Positions 1 to 12,585 of a stretch of 37,632 nt of DNA are shown here, piece after piece (within the stretch, counting starts at the first letter, position 1; every line of letters starts with the position of its first letter). The notes under the pieces are model-generated. The model made no database searches. It was not told where the DNA came from and worked only from the letters and a program-made list of their open reading frames with translations. Source of the DNA: Polyrhizophydium stewartii (Eukaryota > Chytridiomycota > Chytridiomycetes > Rhizophydiales); contig JADGIZ010000037.1 of assembly GCA_027604665.1 (NCBI GenBank), forward strand, positions 1 through 37,632. Direction: 5' to 3'. A program made the position numbers and the translations under genes.

Positions 1-3000
1 CCGCCCGACAGCCCGCCCGGCCCCCTCAAGCGCATGCTCGTGGGTGCCTCCACTGTTGTTCCGCACGCGCCACGTGCGCGCAATGGTTTCCGCGGGCGGA
101 TCTGACCACGAGCACGCGACCGGCTCGGCCCCCGCCGCAGGTGCTGCGCTATGCCCAGCTCGCCCAGCGCGAGATCGAGTACGTGTCGCTCTCGCGCGAC
201 GTCACCGACAGCGATCTCAAGCAGCGCCGCGAGATCCGCAACGGAACGGCCGTGTTCATTGACCAGGCATGCGTGCGCGCCGCCGTCCACGGCCGCCTGC
301 TCGTCCTCGACGGCGTCGAGGTGAGCACGGCTCACTCCGAAGTCGGCCTTGTCCATGCGTCTCGGCTGCCGCTGACTATCGCTAAACGCTGCCAATCTGG
401 TCGCACAGAAAGCTGAGCGCAATGTGCTCCCTGTGCTGAACAACCTGCTCGAGAACCGTGAAATGGCGCTTGAGGACGGCCGCTTCTTGGTGCACGCCAA
501 GCGGTACGACAGCCTCATCAAGGATGCGTCCCAGTCAGAGATGGAGCGCGCAAAGGTTGACTTCAATTGCTGGCTTTGCGCAGCTTCTTATGGCCCGGCT
601 GCGCTAACAGACCACATCCGTGCAGCTTGTGCGCACATCTGAGAACTTTATCGTCGTTGCGCTCGGCTTGCCGGTTCCGGTGAGTAGGAGGACAAGATAA
701 AAGTAACCCGGAAAAGTGCTGACAAGCGTCGCCACGACAACAGAAATACGATGGTTTCCCTCTTGGTGGGCATGATTGTCGAACGAGACAGACTTGATGG
801 CAATCTTGTGCTCACTGTCTGCCTGCCCCAGACCCGCCGCTGCGCAGTCGCTTCCAAGCGCGAAATGTTCCGTCGCCAAGTTATAAGAGCCTTGTCGCGC
901 ATCTCACTACTCGCTTCCCGAACGCGCCGCGCCGCACCATCGAGCGTATTGTTTCGGTCAGCATCGTCCTGCGCGACATTGTCTCGGACCAAGGCACGCC
1001 CGTGCCAGAGTTCCCAGGCGTCATCGACAACTTCATTGCCATCTTCGACGCGTTCCCGCTGGCCGACCCTCGAAATTACATGCAGCTGTGCTATCCGTTC
1101 CCGCTCATTCCAAACTACGACGAGCAGACCATCAACGTCATCCGCAGCGTGTACGACCGCTTTGAGCTCAATCCAGTAGAAATCCGCATGGAGCTCGGGT
1201 CTGCCGTCCAGGACCCACGGCCAGCGCAGGATCCGGACGGTGTCTACCGCCTTGTCGCGTTCAGCCGCCAGCGCCCGACGACGGAGCACGGCACGCATTT
1301 CAAAGCCCCCGTTTATGAGCGCATCGCTCGCTTCCGCATTCGTGGCAGCGACACGCTTCAAGTCCGCCTTGCAAGCGGCCCGCTGGACTCGTCCGACTCG
1401 CCGTTCTTTGTGCCAACCGACTACCACTCGTCGCTCGTCGTGAGCTTGCTCATGGCCCATGCAGCCGGCGACCTGTGCATCATTGGCGAGAAGGGCTCGG
1501 GCAAGTCGGCCGTGCTGCGCGCGTTCTCGCGCTTCCTCGGTTACGAGATGGAGTATATCCCGCTGCACAAGGACATGTCGGCGCGCGATCTACTGCAGCG
1601 CCGCAACACCACGCCGACCGGCGACACTGTGTGGGAGAACTCTGGCCTCGTCGAGGCCGCACTCCACGGCCGCATCGCCGTGCTCGATCCCATCGAGGTC
1701 CTCTCCTTTGGCACCCTGGCGAGCATCCAGCGTCTGGTGGCCGAGCGCGAGATCTCGCTGCCCAGCGGCATCACACTGATTCACCACAAACGCTTTAATA
1801 GCCTCATTGCCAAGCGCGGATGCACAGCCGACTCGCTTGCCGCAAAGCAAATCTTCCCCGTGCACCCGAGCTTCCGCATCGTTGCCATTGCGCGACCAAC
1901 AACGACGACAAATGTCAAAGGCAGCTGGCTGTCGCCGGAAATCGCGTCAATGTTCTTGTTTGTGCCGATGCGGCCGCTGAACTTTGCCGAGGAGAACCAT
2001 GTCATCGAGACGCTGTTCCCGCGCGTGCCGATGCAGGTCATTGGAAAGCTTTCGTCCCTCGCCAACTCGCTGCGTGGCGAGAAGGACGAGCTTTTATCGA
2101 GCCTGGCCAATAGCCTGTCGACACGCATGCTTTTGCGCATCTCACGCCGGCTGTCGCTCTTTCCCGGAGACAATCTGCGCAGCATCATCTTCAAGGCATG
2201 CCTTTACCGCTTCTTGCCATCGCTGGCAAAGGAGGCGCTGGACAAGTACCTTGACAAGCAGGGCGTGCCACCCGAGCCCGAATGGCCCGAATCGGACGAG
2301 CTGCGTTGCGAAATCGTGCCAGCCACAAAGGACCGCCCCGAGCAGCTGCGCATCGGCGACATCGAGCATCCGGTTGCTGTCGACACAAACCCCTTGCTGA
2401 TTCCAGACGTGGTGTTTTACGAGAACGCGCGCCAGACGCTGGTTCTTCAGGACATGCTCAAGGACTACAGCCTTGGTCAGTGCCTTGCGCATTCCTTTTG
2501 CTGCCTATGCGAGGTATGCGATGCTGACGGTGCTGGCTGTCAAGGTGAGCATCTTCTTCTGATTGGAAACCAGGGCGTGGGCAAGAACAAGCTTGTGGAC
2601 CGCTTTCTTCAGCTGCTGCGCCTGCCGCGTGAGTATATCCAGCTGCATCGCGACGTGACCGTATACAGCCTCACTTCGAGCCCGACCGTGGTTGATGGCC
2701 GGCTCGTGTACGAGGACTCGCCGCTCGTGCGCGCTGTGCGCGAGGGATACATCCTCGTTGTCGACGAGGCAGACAAGGCGCCGACGCACGTGACTGCAGT
2801 CCTCAAGTCTCTCGTCGAGGACGGCGAAATGGTGCTCAGCGACGGTCGCCGCATCGTTACCCCGCGATCGAGTGGCGCGCAGCCGGATGCCGGATCCAGA
2901 ACCATCGAGATCCACCCCAACTTCCGCATGTTTGTGCTCGCCAACCGCCCGGGATATCCGTTCCTGGGCAACGACTTTTGGCGCGAGATCGGCGATGTGT

Positions 3001-6000
3001 TCGCCTGCCATGCCGTCGACAACCCGGACGCCCAGTCGGAAATGCAGCTTCTCAAAAACTACGCGCCAAACGTGTCTGACGAGCTGCTGATGAAGCTCAT
3101 TGCCTCTTTCAAAGATCTGCGCCGCCTTGTGGACGAAGGCCTCATCTCGTACCCGTACTCGACTCGTGAGCTCGTCAACGTTGTGCGCCATCTGCAAAAG
3201 TTCCCCGACGAGGGCCTCGCGCGGGCCTTGCAGAACGTCTTTGACTTTGACCAGCACGAGGGCGACGTCAAGTCAATCTTGATTGAGACCATGAACAAGA
3301 ACGGCATCCCGACTGGCATGGAGTCGTCGTTCCGTATCGAGCTTGGTGATCTTGTGCCGCTGCCCGACCCAGTTGTGCTGGAGAAGTGGGCGATTCAGAT
3401 TGGCAAGCTGCTCCGCCTCGAAGGCCGGCTGAGCGAGCTTAGCGCGCGGGTGGGATGCGCGTCGTGGCACTCTGCTCGTCTTGGCTGCCGCAGCTACTGA
3501 CCCAAACATGCGGTAACACACCCAGGGGACATGGCGCCTCGATCGCACAAAGACATGGGAGACGCTCGATCGCAAGGATGGTGATGCACGCTGCTTTGGA
3601 TCTTCTGCTCGCGAGCCGTAAGCGCTGACGCGGTTGGTGCAGGCCGTGCGTCTGTCTTTTCCGAGCTCCTGTATACGTTCCAGCTGCCCATCAAGGGGGA
3701 GCCGATGGACATCATTTGCGGCGCGGATGATACGCTCTACAGCCTCTCGGTCTCGCCCGTGACGCTCACGGTGATCTCGCCCGATCACCGGCTGTTCCAG
3801 AACATTGATCTCTACGAGTACATTCCATCGACTCGCGAAACTGTTCTGCGCATTGCGGAAGTCGCTCCGGGCAAGCTGTGCATCCACAATTCGGTCGAAA
3901 ACAACATCCTTCTGATCGAATTTCCACAAAACGCCGTCTCGATTATCAACGTAGGTGCACTGCACGCGGGCATCCAGCTCGGAGTGTACGGGCGGGCGCT
4001 GACGGCACCGTTCACAGATTGTCGGTCTTGACAGTGTTCTCGAGTCCTCGGTGTGCACCGGCACTGCAATTCACGGCTATCTTGGTGGGCATCCTGCTTG
4101 ACAGCCCCATCTTACGTATCGCTTCCCTAATCGCTCATCGCCACGGCTGCAGTCTGCTTCCAGCCCAAGACAGGCTTTGTGGTCGTCCTTGACTTCAACC
4201 GGATGCGTCAGTCGGCATTCCGCTTGGCCCTGTCGGTCGCATCGATCCACCCGATATCCGGCCAGCGCTGGATCATCCAGGACGCGGACATGCGACTGCA
4301 CGTGGCAGCACTTTCTCGCGAGGACAAGCGCTGCACGCTCGAGATCACGCCGATTGCATCCGTTGATCCGCTCAGGCAGATCCCGACGGTGCTCAGATTC
4401 GCTTCGCAACCAGACGCCAGTGGCACCAACTGGCTGCAAACGTCGCCCCCTGATGTGTATGCGTGCAGCTTGGACGCAGCGCAGATGCACGCGCTTGCCT
4501 CCCCGCCGGTGCAGATCTCGGCGTGGATGAAGCCCTCCCAGGACCCCGCACGCAACCGCTTCATCAACGTGCACTCGACGCACGCAGTTCTCGCCCGGAC
4601 ATCGCAGTTGGCAAGCCTTATTCCCTCGGACGAAGGCAGGATCGGTCGCGGCTGGCTTGACCTGATTGATGTCTCGCAGAAGAGGCTGCGACGCATCGGC
4701 GTGCCGCTCGCCATTCCAATGTCGGCAGTCAGCTCGCGGGAGCTGCCGCTCTCGGGCATGCCTCAGCGGCCAGTCAGTAAGGCTGTCGACGCAGGCAGGC
4801 TGATCGAGACGGCCGAGGGCAACTTGCTTCTCATGGACCGTGCGGGCCTCGTCAGCATCTTCCAGACACGCTTCCAGCAGACCATGGACGACGTCAAGCA
4901 GTGGTCGAAGCTCACTGGCGCGCTCGATGCTGGCACGCTCAGCATCATCTATCACGGAAAGCATCCGGATGCAATCGCCGACGAGCTGGCCGCGGGCAGC
5001 AAGCAGCCAGGCGGCTCGTCGGGCGCGGGCAGCGACGGCTCTGGCGAGGGCAGCGGATCTGGATCTGGCGTGGGCGACGGCGACGGCGGCTCTGGCGGCT
5101 CTGGTGGCGAAGGATCTGGCGGCGAAGGTCTGTGCGGCTCCGGAAAAGACAGTTTGAGTTGCTTGGTTGACACTCCGCAACAGGCTCGGGCGGCGCTGGC
5201 GGCAGCGGCGGCAAGGGTGAAGGTTCTGGAAATGCAAGGCCGGGCGAGGAAGGCCGCCAGTCAGGCACGGTCGATCTTGCCAGCTTCCGGCTGCGCACGG
5301 CCGAGGAGCTCCCACAGGCAATCACCGATGCGCAGATGGAGTTGCACCGCAAGGCCATGGAGACACGCCTTCAGAAACTGCAAATGAGCGCCAAGGACAT
5401 GGCGGCATTTGCGAAGCTCCGGAGCAACGTGCAGCGTGAGATCCGTGAGCTGCGCGTCATTCTCGAGAGCGTCGAGGCAAAGAACAAGGAGCGCATCTGG
5501 CTGCGCAACAAGACCTCGGGCGACATCGACGACACCAAGCTTGTCGAGGGGCTTGCTGGCGAGCGCGCCATCTACAGAACCCGCGGCGACAACGACAACG
5601 ACCCGACCTTCCAGGAGAAGCCTAAGAAAATGTACATTGTGTTCGACCTCAGCGCGAGCATGATGCGCTTCAACGGACACGACGGCCGCATGGACCGCAG
5701 CCTCGAAGGCGCCATCATGCTCATGGAGGCGTTCCGCGGCTTTGAGCACAAGTTCCAGTACAAGATCGCAGGCCACTCGGGCGACGGGCCTGATATTGAG
5801 TTTGTCCCAGAGAACAAGCATCCGCGCAACGAGAAGGAGATCTTTGAAGTCATTGGGAGAATGAGCGCGCATGCAACGTTCTGCATCAGCGGCGACACGA
5901 CCGTCTCGGCCGTTACGACGGCCATCAAGAACATCACCAAGGAGGACGCTGACGACTACTTTGTGCTTGTGCTGTCGGACGCAAACCTGCAGCAGTACAA

Positions 6001-6260
6001 TATCAGCCCGTCGACAATCGCGGCCGGTGGGTTGTGCGCTTGTCGCTCTGCGCCGCATGCGGACCGCTTGACTGACATTTGGCCGTGCAGCTCTCAAGAC
6101 GGACTCGCGAGTCAACGCGTCCATGATCTTCATCGGCAACCTCGCCGACCAGGCCGACCGCCTGGCCAAGAGCCTTCCCGGCCACGCATACGTGTGCCTG
6201 GACAACAAAGACCTGCCCAAGATTATGAAATCCATCTTCTTGTCGTCGCTTGTGCAATAA
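1..6260 (+). CDS. VWA8: VWA8, mitochondrial AAA+/von Willebrand A ATPase (5' end outside window)
   Basis: VWA8 is a mitochondrial matrix protein with several dynein/MoxR-like AAA modules and a C-terminal VWA domain; its substrate is poorly known. Exons: 1-39, 141-320, 409-555, 626-679, 744-765, 832-2475, 2545-3449, 3526-3580, 3643-3950, 4018-4084, 4153-5127, 5184-6026, 6091-6260, joining into one frame of 1802 codons plus stop. Visible motifs: a degenerate first nucleotide loop (GPLKRML), Walker A GEKGSGKS near 1487 and GNQGVGKN near 2563, Walker B VVDEADKAPT near 2758, and a VWA MIDAS DLSAS near 5645. Similarity to animal VWA8 runs through the whole length to the C-terminus. A Gly/Ser/Asp-rich linker (about 4999-5270) precedes the VWA domain. 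Intron 2476-2544 is 69 bp, in frame and stop-free, so an ORF caller would miss it. The N-terminus and targeting peptide lie upstream. The identity is secure; the exact edges of a few exons (3450-3642) are inferred. Confidence 0.93.
744..765 (+). other. VWA8: 22-nt microexon of VWA8
   Basis: Without this exon the frame breaks between GLPVP (ending at 679) and PPLRSRF (from 833). The segment is preceded by a CAG acceptor and followed by a GTGGGC donor. It encodes KYDGFPL plus the first base of the Asp codon, which restores the conserved run up to the PLDPPLRSRF motif. Flanking introns are 680-743 (64 bp) and 766-831 (66 bp). The call rests on family similarity and frame, not on transcript data. 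Confidence 0.8.
4999..5270 (+). repeat. Gly/Ser/Asp-rich low-complexity linker in VWA8
   Basis: The coding sequence is a degenerate run of GGC, TCT, GGA and GAC codons giving Gly-Ser-Gly-Glu and Gly-Asp-Gly repeats. It continues across the intron at 5128-5183. It lies between the AAA part and the VWA domain, where animal VWA8 also has a Gly-rich segment, so it is probably a flexible tether. Confidence 0.75.
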
Positions 6261-6261
6261 A
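6256..6261 (+). terminator. Poly(A) signal AATAAA overlapping the VWA8 stop codon
   Basis: AATAAA begins two bases before the TAA stop of VWA8 and shares it. The next gene's ATG is at 6304, so the VWA8 transcript end and the CEP164-like 5' end must lie within about 45 bp or overlap. Confidence 0.5.
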
Positions 6262-6303
6262 GCATTAGCTGCTCCATTCTGGCGCTCACCCGCGCGACCC
6301 GCA

Positions 6304-9300
6304 ATGACAAGCGTTGTGCTCGAGGAGGAGTGCGTCTGGGCGGCAGGCGTGCAGCCCACCAGCGTGTCGCAAACCCGCCGCAGCATGCTGACCGGGCGGC
6401 ATGGTGCAGATTCGACGAGGCCTACGAGCCGACGGAGGAGGGTGCGGCAGCGCCATGCGCAGGGCAACGTCCGCGATCGGTGGGACACCGTGTTTGCGGG
6501 AGCTGACCCGAGGCACACAGAGATCCTCGAGTATGCCAAGTTTCTTGGCATGGACCCCGACAAGGAGAAGCATCTGCTGTGGATAGCCCGCGAGTCGCTC
6601 AAGGCGCCACTGCCGGAGGACTGGAAGCCATGGTGCGCCGCGCATGTCGGCGTCCGCGAGGCGGTCGTCTGGCGCTCGCGCGCCGCGGGTGTTGCTCGGC
6701 CCCCAGCGAATCTGCATGGTGCTGACGCACGCGCCGCCGCGGACCCATGCCTCGCCGCGGGCGCATGCCTCCCCGCCGCAGCCAAACCGAGGACGGTAAC
6801 ATATACTACTTCAACTTCAAGACGGGCGAGTCCATGTGGGACCACCCAAGTGACGAACACTACCGCAAGCTCTATCAATCCGAAAGAGAGAAGGCGGCCA
6901 AAGGCGGAGCCGCTGCGGCGACAGGCAGCAGCAAGCCCGACACGCAAGCCAAAGAAAGAGCCGCGCCGGCAGACGCAAAGCCCAACGCCAGAGTCTCCAC
7001 AAAGAGTAACCACCTAGGCAGCATCGTCGACCTCGACCTGAGCGACGATGGCGAGGACGAAAGCGAAGGCCGCAAAACTCCGCCAGCACTCGCGCGCAAC
7101 TCAAACGTGCGTCAGCACATCGGATCGGGCCCTGACAAGCTAACCTGTGGGCTGACACTTGGCGCTTTGCTATCAGAGCAATTTGTTACATTCTGGCGGA
7201 AAGAGCGTCGCTCCGCTCTCGGCCATCCCAGCGACCGCGCTGCCTGCCAAGGGATCGCTGGCTCCCATCGGTGACAAGGCGACGGCCGGTGCAGCTGGAC
7301 TGTCTCTCAAGAAAAAAGACAGCTTTGACGACGAGGATTTTGACGACGACGGCGACGACTTTGACGATGCTGATATTGAGCACCTGCTCACCGACTCTGG
7401 CGCGACAAAGGACGCAAAGAATGAGTCGAAGCAATCGGCTGCGCCTGCTTCGACATCCACCGTCCTCAAATCGGCGCTGTCGACATCGTTGTCGTCATTG
7501 CAGACACCGGGGCTGCATAAATCGTCAAGCAAGTCGTCGCTCAAGAAAGTAAGCTTCGGGAACGACGGCGACGGCGACGACGACTTTGACCTGCCCAGTG
7601 ACGAGTCTGTGCCTGCACCGCCCGCAACCAAGACAGCTGGTGCTGCTTCTCAGGCGAACGCAGCGCCGGCGGTTCCCGCAGCGGGCGGATCCACAAAGCC
7701 TGCGCTTGCTCCGCTTGGGCCTAAAAGCCTGCAGCCGCTTTCGGCGACCGGATCTGCAGTGCTCGCATCGCTTACTGTGGCCTCCGAGGCTCCAATTATG
7801 AAAGATTTGGCAATGTCGGCGACAGCGACGAGCATATCACGTGCTGCTGAGCACGGCACCATGAAGCTGACGGCGGATTCCAGGCCGCGCGACATCGACA
7901 GCCTCGATGGCTTTGACAGCGAGTCGAGCGACCATTCAGCATCCCCGCCGGCCAAATCACATCAGGTCGCAAAAACAGCAAGCTCGTCGGGTCATCATGA
8001 TAAGCCTGCGGCTATTTCCGCTCAAGCCAATCGTGGTGAAATATCTCCTCCAGGCGTGCGCTCCATCTCGCTTGACGCTGCGACACCAGGCGACAAGGGG
8101 CAAGCGAGCCAAAGCTTGAAGACCGCCACCAAAGCGGTCGAAGCGCCAGCGCAAATCGAGAAGCAAGCGGCAAGCGAGATGGAGGCAAATGAGCGCAGGA
8201 TCTTTGAGGCTCGGCAATCCGAGCTGCGCCAGACATTGCAAGCTCAACTCGATTCGGTAAAACGGCAGCACGACATCGAGCTCGCGAATCTGCGCTCATC
8301 AACTGAAGCAGAAATAGAGTCGGCTCGGCGTGACGCCAAAAAGCAGCTCGAAGACGAAATCACCTGGATCAGAACCATACCTCTCGTCGCGAGCACGCAG
8401 GCGCCGTTTGGTTCCGACGACGCACTCGAAATGTCGTCGCGACGCGCAAGTTTGGCTGACGATGCCGCCGATCCGAGGCTGCGGAAAATGCGACTCGAGT
8501 TCGAAAAGAACATTGACGCCGTGCGCGCGGAGCTGGCGCGAGCCTACGCTGACCGCAAAGCACAACTGCAAGCCGCCATCGAGCGCGAGTTCAAGCTCGA
8601 GTTTGAACGAGCGGAGCGCGAGCTGCGCGAGCAAGCGGCCGAACGAACCAAGCAGGAGATTGCGCGTATCCGCGAACAGGTTGACACTGAATCCAAGGGC
8701 GAGGTTTCGGCGGCGCGGGCGACGGCGGCTGCTCTAACGAGAGCAGCCGATGCTGCCCTTGAATCTGTGCGCGCGGCGCATGAACAGCAGCGGCTGGAGC
8801 TCGAGCAGAGGACGCGCGAGATGGCAGACGAGCTGCGCCGCAAGGAAGCCGAGAACGCAGAGGTCGAACGTAAGCTCAACATCGAGCTGAATGAGAAGCG
8901 TTTGGCCGCGCAGCGCAAGATCGCACAAATCGAAAGCGAGATCCAAGCTGCAGGCGCAAGCGCAACGCATCGCCCTCCCAAGGACGGCGAGCGCGCACAC
9001 GAGCTCGAGAAGCTCCGCTCCGAGACAGACCGCGCCATTGCCGAGTATCGCGAGCGGCGCCTGCAGATTGACCGGGATATGGACGAAATCGCGCGCCGAG
9101 AGCGCGAGATTTCCGGAATCAAGAGCGACACCGAGCGCGCGATGCAAGAGGAGCGCGAGCGACGGAGAAAAGTCGACGCTCTCCTCGATGACGTTGTGCG
9201 TCAAGAGCGCGACGCTCGTACGCGGTTGGATGCGGTTATTGCCGAGGCAAACAAGCAAGAAGTGGCCGCGCGAGCGAAATACGAGGCGGCGCGAGACGAC

Positions 9301-10910
9301 GCTGCAAAGATGGAGCGTGATTTGCGCAGCAGGCAGGCCCTGCTCAAGCAGGACATGGACGCGTGTGAGCGCGAGCACCGCGACGTCGAGATGAAGCGCG
9401 AGCGCATCAGGGACGAGACACGCCAGATGGAATCGCAGGCTTCGCTCAAGCGCCAGGTTGCGATCGAGCTCGGGCCGCTCGAGCGCGACGTCGACCAACG
9501 TCGCCAAGACCTTGTGCGCGAAAAGATGCAGCTTGACGAGCTCGAATCCGAAATCAAAGTGCGACGCCAGCGGCTCGAGGACGATAAGTTCCGCCTAAGC
9601 TTGACCGAGAAGGAGATTGTGCTGCTGCGGCGGCAGCTCGACGACGAAAAGCGCACGCTCGAGATGACTCAGGCAGACCTGGTGGCCGAGCGGCGAAACC
9701 TGTCTGCGCTACGCGCATCGGTGTCCATGGGCAATCACTCGCGCCACGGCTCTTCTGCTCAATCTGCGGCGCACGTGCTTTGCAGTGATCGGCTCGAACG
9801 GGCTGCAGCTGACAGTGTGATCGGCGACTCTATTGGCGTTGGTGCCGAGCCCCTCGTTGGCCGAGACGCTGACGGCCGCCGGTCACGCAGCCGATCGCAC
9901 CGCAGACACAGAGCTCGACCGTCAATGCGCAGCAACAGCAGCACCTCTGAAAGCGAGCGCAGTCAACGCGAGAACGTATCGAACAGTAGCCGCGGCAGCC
10001 GCAGTGGCTCCTCTGCGGGGCTCGTCTCGGACTCGGACGACTTCCAGACCGGCAAGCCTGGCGGCAAGTTGGCCCTCGCGCAGCTCAACTCGCGCATCAA
10101 GCGTGAGGAGCGAGAGCTCAAGAGAGCCAAAAAGTTCCTTAAGATGCAATGCCAGGACATCGATGAGCGTTTTGTCGAGTTTGAGGAGAACAAGCGCGTG
10201 TGGGATGTACCTACGATTTCTGTGAGCGCATGACCCTTCTTGTGGCCTGATTGCGGCAGTAAGCTGACCGCAACATCAGCAGAGCAGCCGCGACTGGCGC
10301 TCGCATCCATCGGCAGCAAGATTCGGGCCAGTGTATCGAGCAGCACAGATCGACCCAGGTCACGCACCCGCCGCATCGCACAAGCTGGCCGCATCGGCTT
10401 CAGCACCAAGCGCGCAGATCCATGCGGCCGCGGCCGTGCCCGAGCGGCAACCGCAGTCAAGGCTCGAGCACCGCTCCGAGTCGCTTGATGAAATTTCGGG
10501 CGAGCTTAGTCGGCTGCTGGACGTGCTCAAGGAGCAGAGCAAGGGGCCATCACCCAATCCGGCCCGAAGGGACACCGCCAGCATGTGGGCCGGATGCCCT
10601 GCATTGGGTGCGGCGTGGGGCGGACTGGGTGCTGACACAGTAGACCAACAGAGAGCACATTCTGGAAAGCCATTCCGCATCGTACATACCAGCTGCACCA
10701 GCAATCGCGAGCCGACCGATCGGGCGCAGCCTGTCGCCGTCGCGCGCTGCGGTGCTTCCGCGGTCATCGTCGCTGCGGCTTCCCTCCCGCACCGGTGGCG
10801 GGGCAACGCTGGATCGCACACGGGCCTGGGTCGCTGACCACAAGCGAGGTGGTGCATCTCTACACGAGCACAGCGAGTGGCTCAAGCGCTTCGCCGGCCG
10901 CCACCTGTGA
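6304..10910 (+). CDS. CEP164: CEP164-like basal-body distal appendage protein (WW domain plus long coiled coil)
   Basis: CEP164 sits on the distal appendages of the mother centriole and is needed for basal-body docking at the membrane. Exons: 6304-6329, 6410-6441, 6521-6632, 6782-7106, 7177-10221, 10283-10584, 10652-10910; 1366 aa against about 1460 in human. The N-terminus ([19 protein letters not shown], then [12 protein letters not shown]) aligns with the animal N-terminus. A WW domain follows around residues 50-90, with W in EDWKP and YYFNF, SMWDHP, DEHYR. Next come an acidic DDED/DDGDD patch (about 7321-7380) and low-complexity Ser/Ala sequence. A heptad-rich, Arg/Glu-rich coiled coil runs from about residue 490 to 1015, with a shorter coil near 1130-1175. 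The C-terminal [13 protein letters not shown] and RAWVADHK segments resemble animal CEP164 C-terminal motifs. The acceptor at 10279/10282 is a NAGNAG. The C-terminal exons are less certain than the N-terminus. It could be called simply a WW/coiled-coil protein, but the N-terminal match favours CEP164. Confidence 0.85.
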
Positions 10911-11008
10911 GCGTCCGCAACAAAAAGCTTGCCGCTCGCAGCAGCGTTGGACCGGCATCCCAAAATACATATGCACCCCGACTTTCCTTCAGACGCAGCA
11001 ACACAGAA

Positions 11009-12487
11009 ATGGATGCTCTCGACAAGTGCCAGATCATGACGCACTCGACCCGGTCGCTGCCATACACGGCGTACGACGTGCGCTGGGTGCCGAGCTCGCC
11101 GCGCTTCGTCGTGCTCGGCCAGCTGCCACGCGGAGCCGGCATCCTCGAGGTCTGCCAGCTCAGCAACGGCAGCATCGTCAATCTGCAGAGCGTGAGTGTG
11201 CCTGGGCCGCATGCGTGCGGGCGCGCCGTGGGCGGCGCCGTTCCCCTCCCCTAGTACCTAGCGCCGCAGCGACGGGTGCAGCGAGCCGCTCGGCCACGCC
11301 CCACCGTGCGGTCCTGTGCTTGTCGCCGGCGGAAGCGTCGTCTCACGCAGAGAGCCCACGAACCCGCAGACCGAGAAACCACACGCATTCAAGTGCAGCA
11401 CCTTTGGCGCCTCGTCGCTGACCACGCGGCACCTGGCCACGGGCGACTTTGGCGGCCGCCTGTGCATGTGGGATCTCGAGCGCATAGAGATGCCTGTGTT
11501 CTCGACCGTCGCCCACGACCAGATCATCAGCTGCATCGACGGCTGCGGCGGCACTGGCGTGCAGACCGGCCCTCCCGAGCTGGCGACGGGCTCGCGCGAC
11601 GGTGCGTGTGTTTTGGCCGCTGCTCCGCCTGTCCCAGGCGGCGAGCGGAATCGGTTGGAAGCCCCGCGCTGTTTGCTGAGTTGCTGGCTCCGCAGGTGCC
11701 GTCAAGATCTGGGATGTGCGCCAGCGCGACAAGCCCGTGGCCAAGATCGCGCCGGGCGAGGGCGAGCCCGCCGTCGACACGTGGGCCGTTTCCTTTGGTG
11801 GGGATTGGCGCCCGCACGCTGTGTGCCTGGCCCGCTCCCTGACACGGCTCGCGCGGTACAGGAAACTCGTTTAACGATGAGGAGCGCTGCGTGTGCGCTG
11901 GGTACGAAAACGGTGACGTCAAGCTCTTTGACCTGCGTGCCATGAAGCTGCTTTGGGAGACCAACCTCAAGAACGGCGTGTGCTCGGCCGAGTTTGATCG
12001 CAAGGACATCAAGATGAACAAGCTTGTTGTTGCCGGTCTTGAGTCCAAAGTCCACGTCTTTGACATGCGCACACAGCACCCCAAGGAGGGTTTTGCGTCC
12101 GTCACAGAGAAGGCTGCGGATACCACGACGGTCTGGACCGTGCGCCATCTTCCTCAAAACCGCGACGTATTCCTGACCACGGGCGGGAGCGGCAGCGTCA
12201 ATCTCTATCGATAGTGCGTGCCCACTGATCCACGTGCTCCTCTCGCGGCCGTGAGGTGCTGATGCTCGTGTGTGTGCAGCAAATACCCGAGCAAGCGGTC
12301 CGTCAAGGCCAAGGACGACGCGGAGAAGGGCGTGCCTGGCACAATCGAGCTTGTCCAAAACGCACACGTCGCCGAGCAGCCCGTCGGTGCTTTTGACTGG
12401 AGCCCCGATAAGATGGGCCTCTTTGTCTTTGCCGCCTTTGACCAGGCCGTGCGCGTCGGCTTCGTCAGCAGGCTCAACCAGCTATGA
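11009..12487 (+). CDS. DNAAF10: WDR92/Monad (DNAAF10), WD40 dynein preassembly factor
   Basis: WDR92 is a WD40 propeller that works with the R2TP/prefoldin-like chaperone system in the cytoplasm to preassemble axonemal dynein arms. Exons: 11009-11191, 11370-11601, 11696-11797, 11862-12213, 12280-12487, giving 358 aa, essentially the animal length (357). Diagnostic motifs include [82 protein letters not shown] and the C-terminal DWSPDK. The start at 11009 gives MDALDKCQI, matching the family N-terminus; an upstream in-frame extension would run into the CEP164-like gene. Intron 11192-11369 (178 bp) is the longest here. The gene starts 98 bp after the CEP164-like stop on the same strand. Confidence 0.95.
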
Positions 12488-12524
12488 GGCAGCATCTGGC
12501 AGCAATCTATTTCCTCAAGCACAT

Positions 12525-12530
12525 ATTAAA
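12525..12530 (+). terminator. Variant poly(A) signal ATTAAA after WDR92
   Basis: ATTAAA lies 38 nt after the WDR92 stop, in the 98-bp gap between two convergent genes (WDR92 stop at 12487, opposite-strand stop at 12586). It is a common variant of AATAAA; its use is inferred. Confidence 0.35.
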
Positions 12531-12585
12531 TCACTTCTTATCGCGCTTGCGCGGCTCACACTGCGTTGATCACGATGTTGGCCGT

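Noticed and set aside
648..1568. 306-aa minus-strand frame opposite VWA8
   Set aside because: It overlaps conserved VWA8 exons on the other strand and reads as low-quality Arg/Ala sequence.
4077..5321. 414-aa minus-strand frame opposite VWA8
   Set aside because: Arg/Ala/His-rich shadow with no domain; the plus strand matches VWA8 throughout.
5261..6310. 349-aa minus-strand frame opposite the VWA domain
   Set aside because: The plus strand encodes the MIDAS-containing VWA domain; the antisense frame has no family signal.
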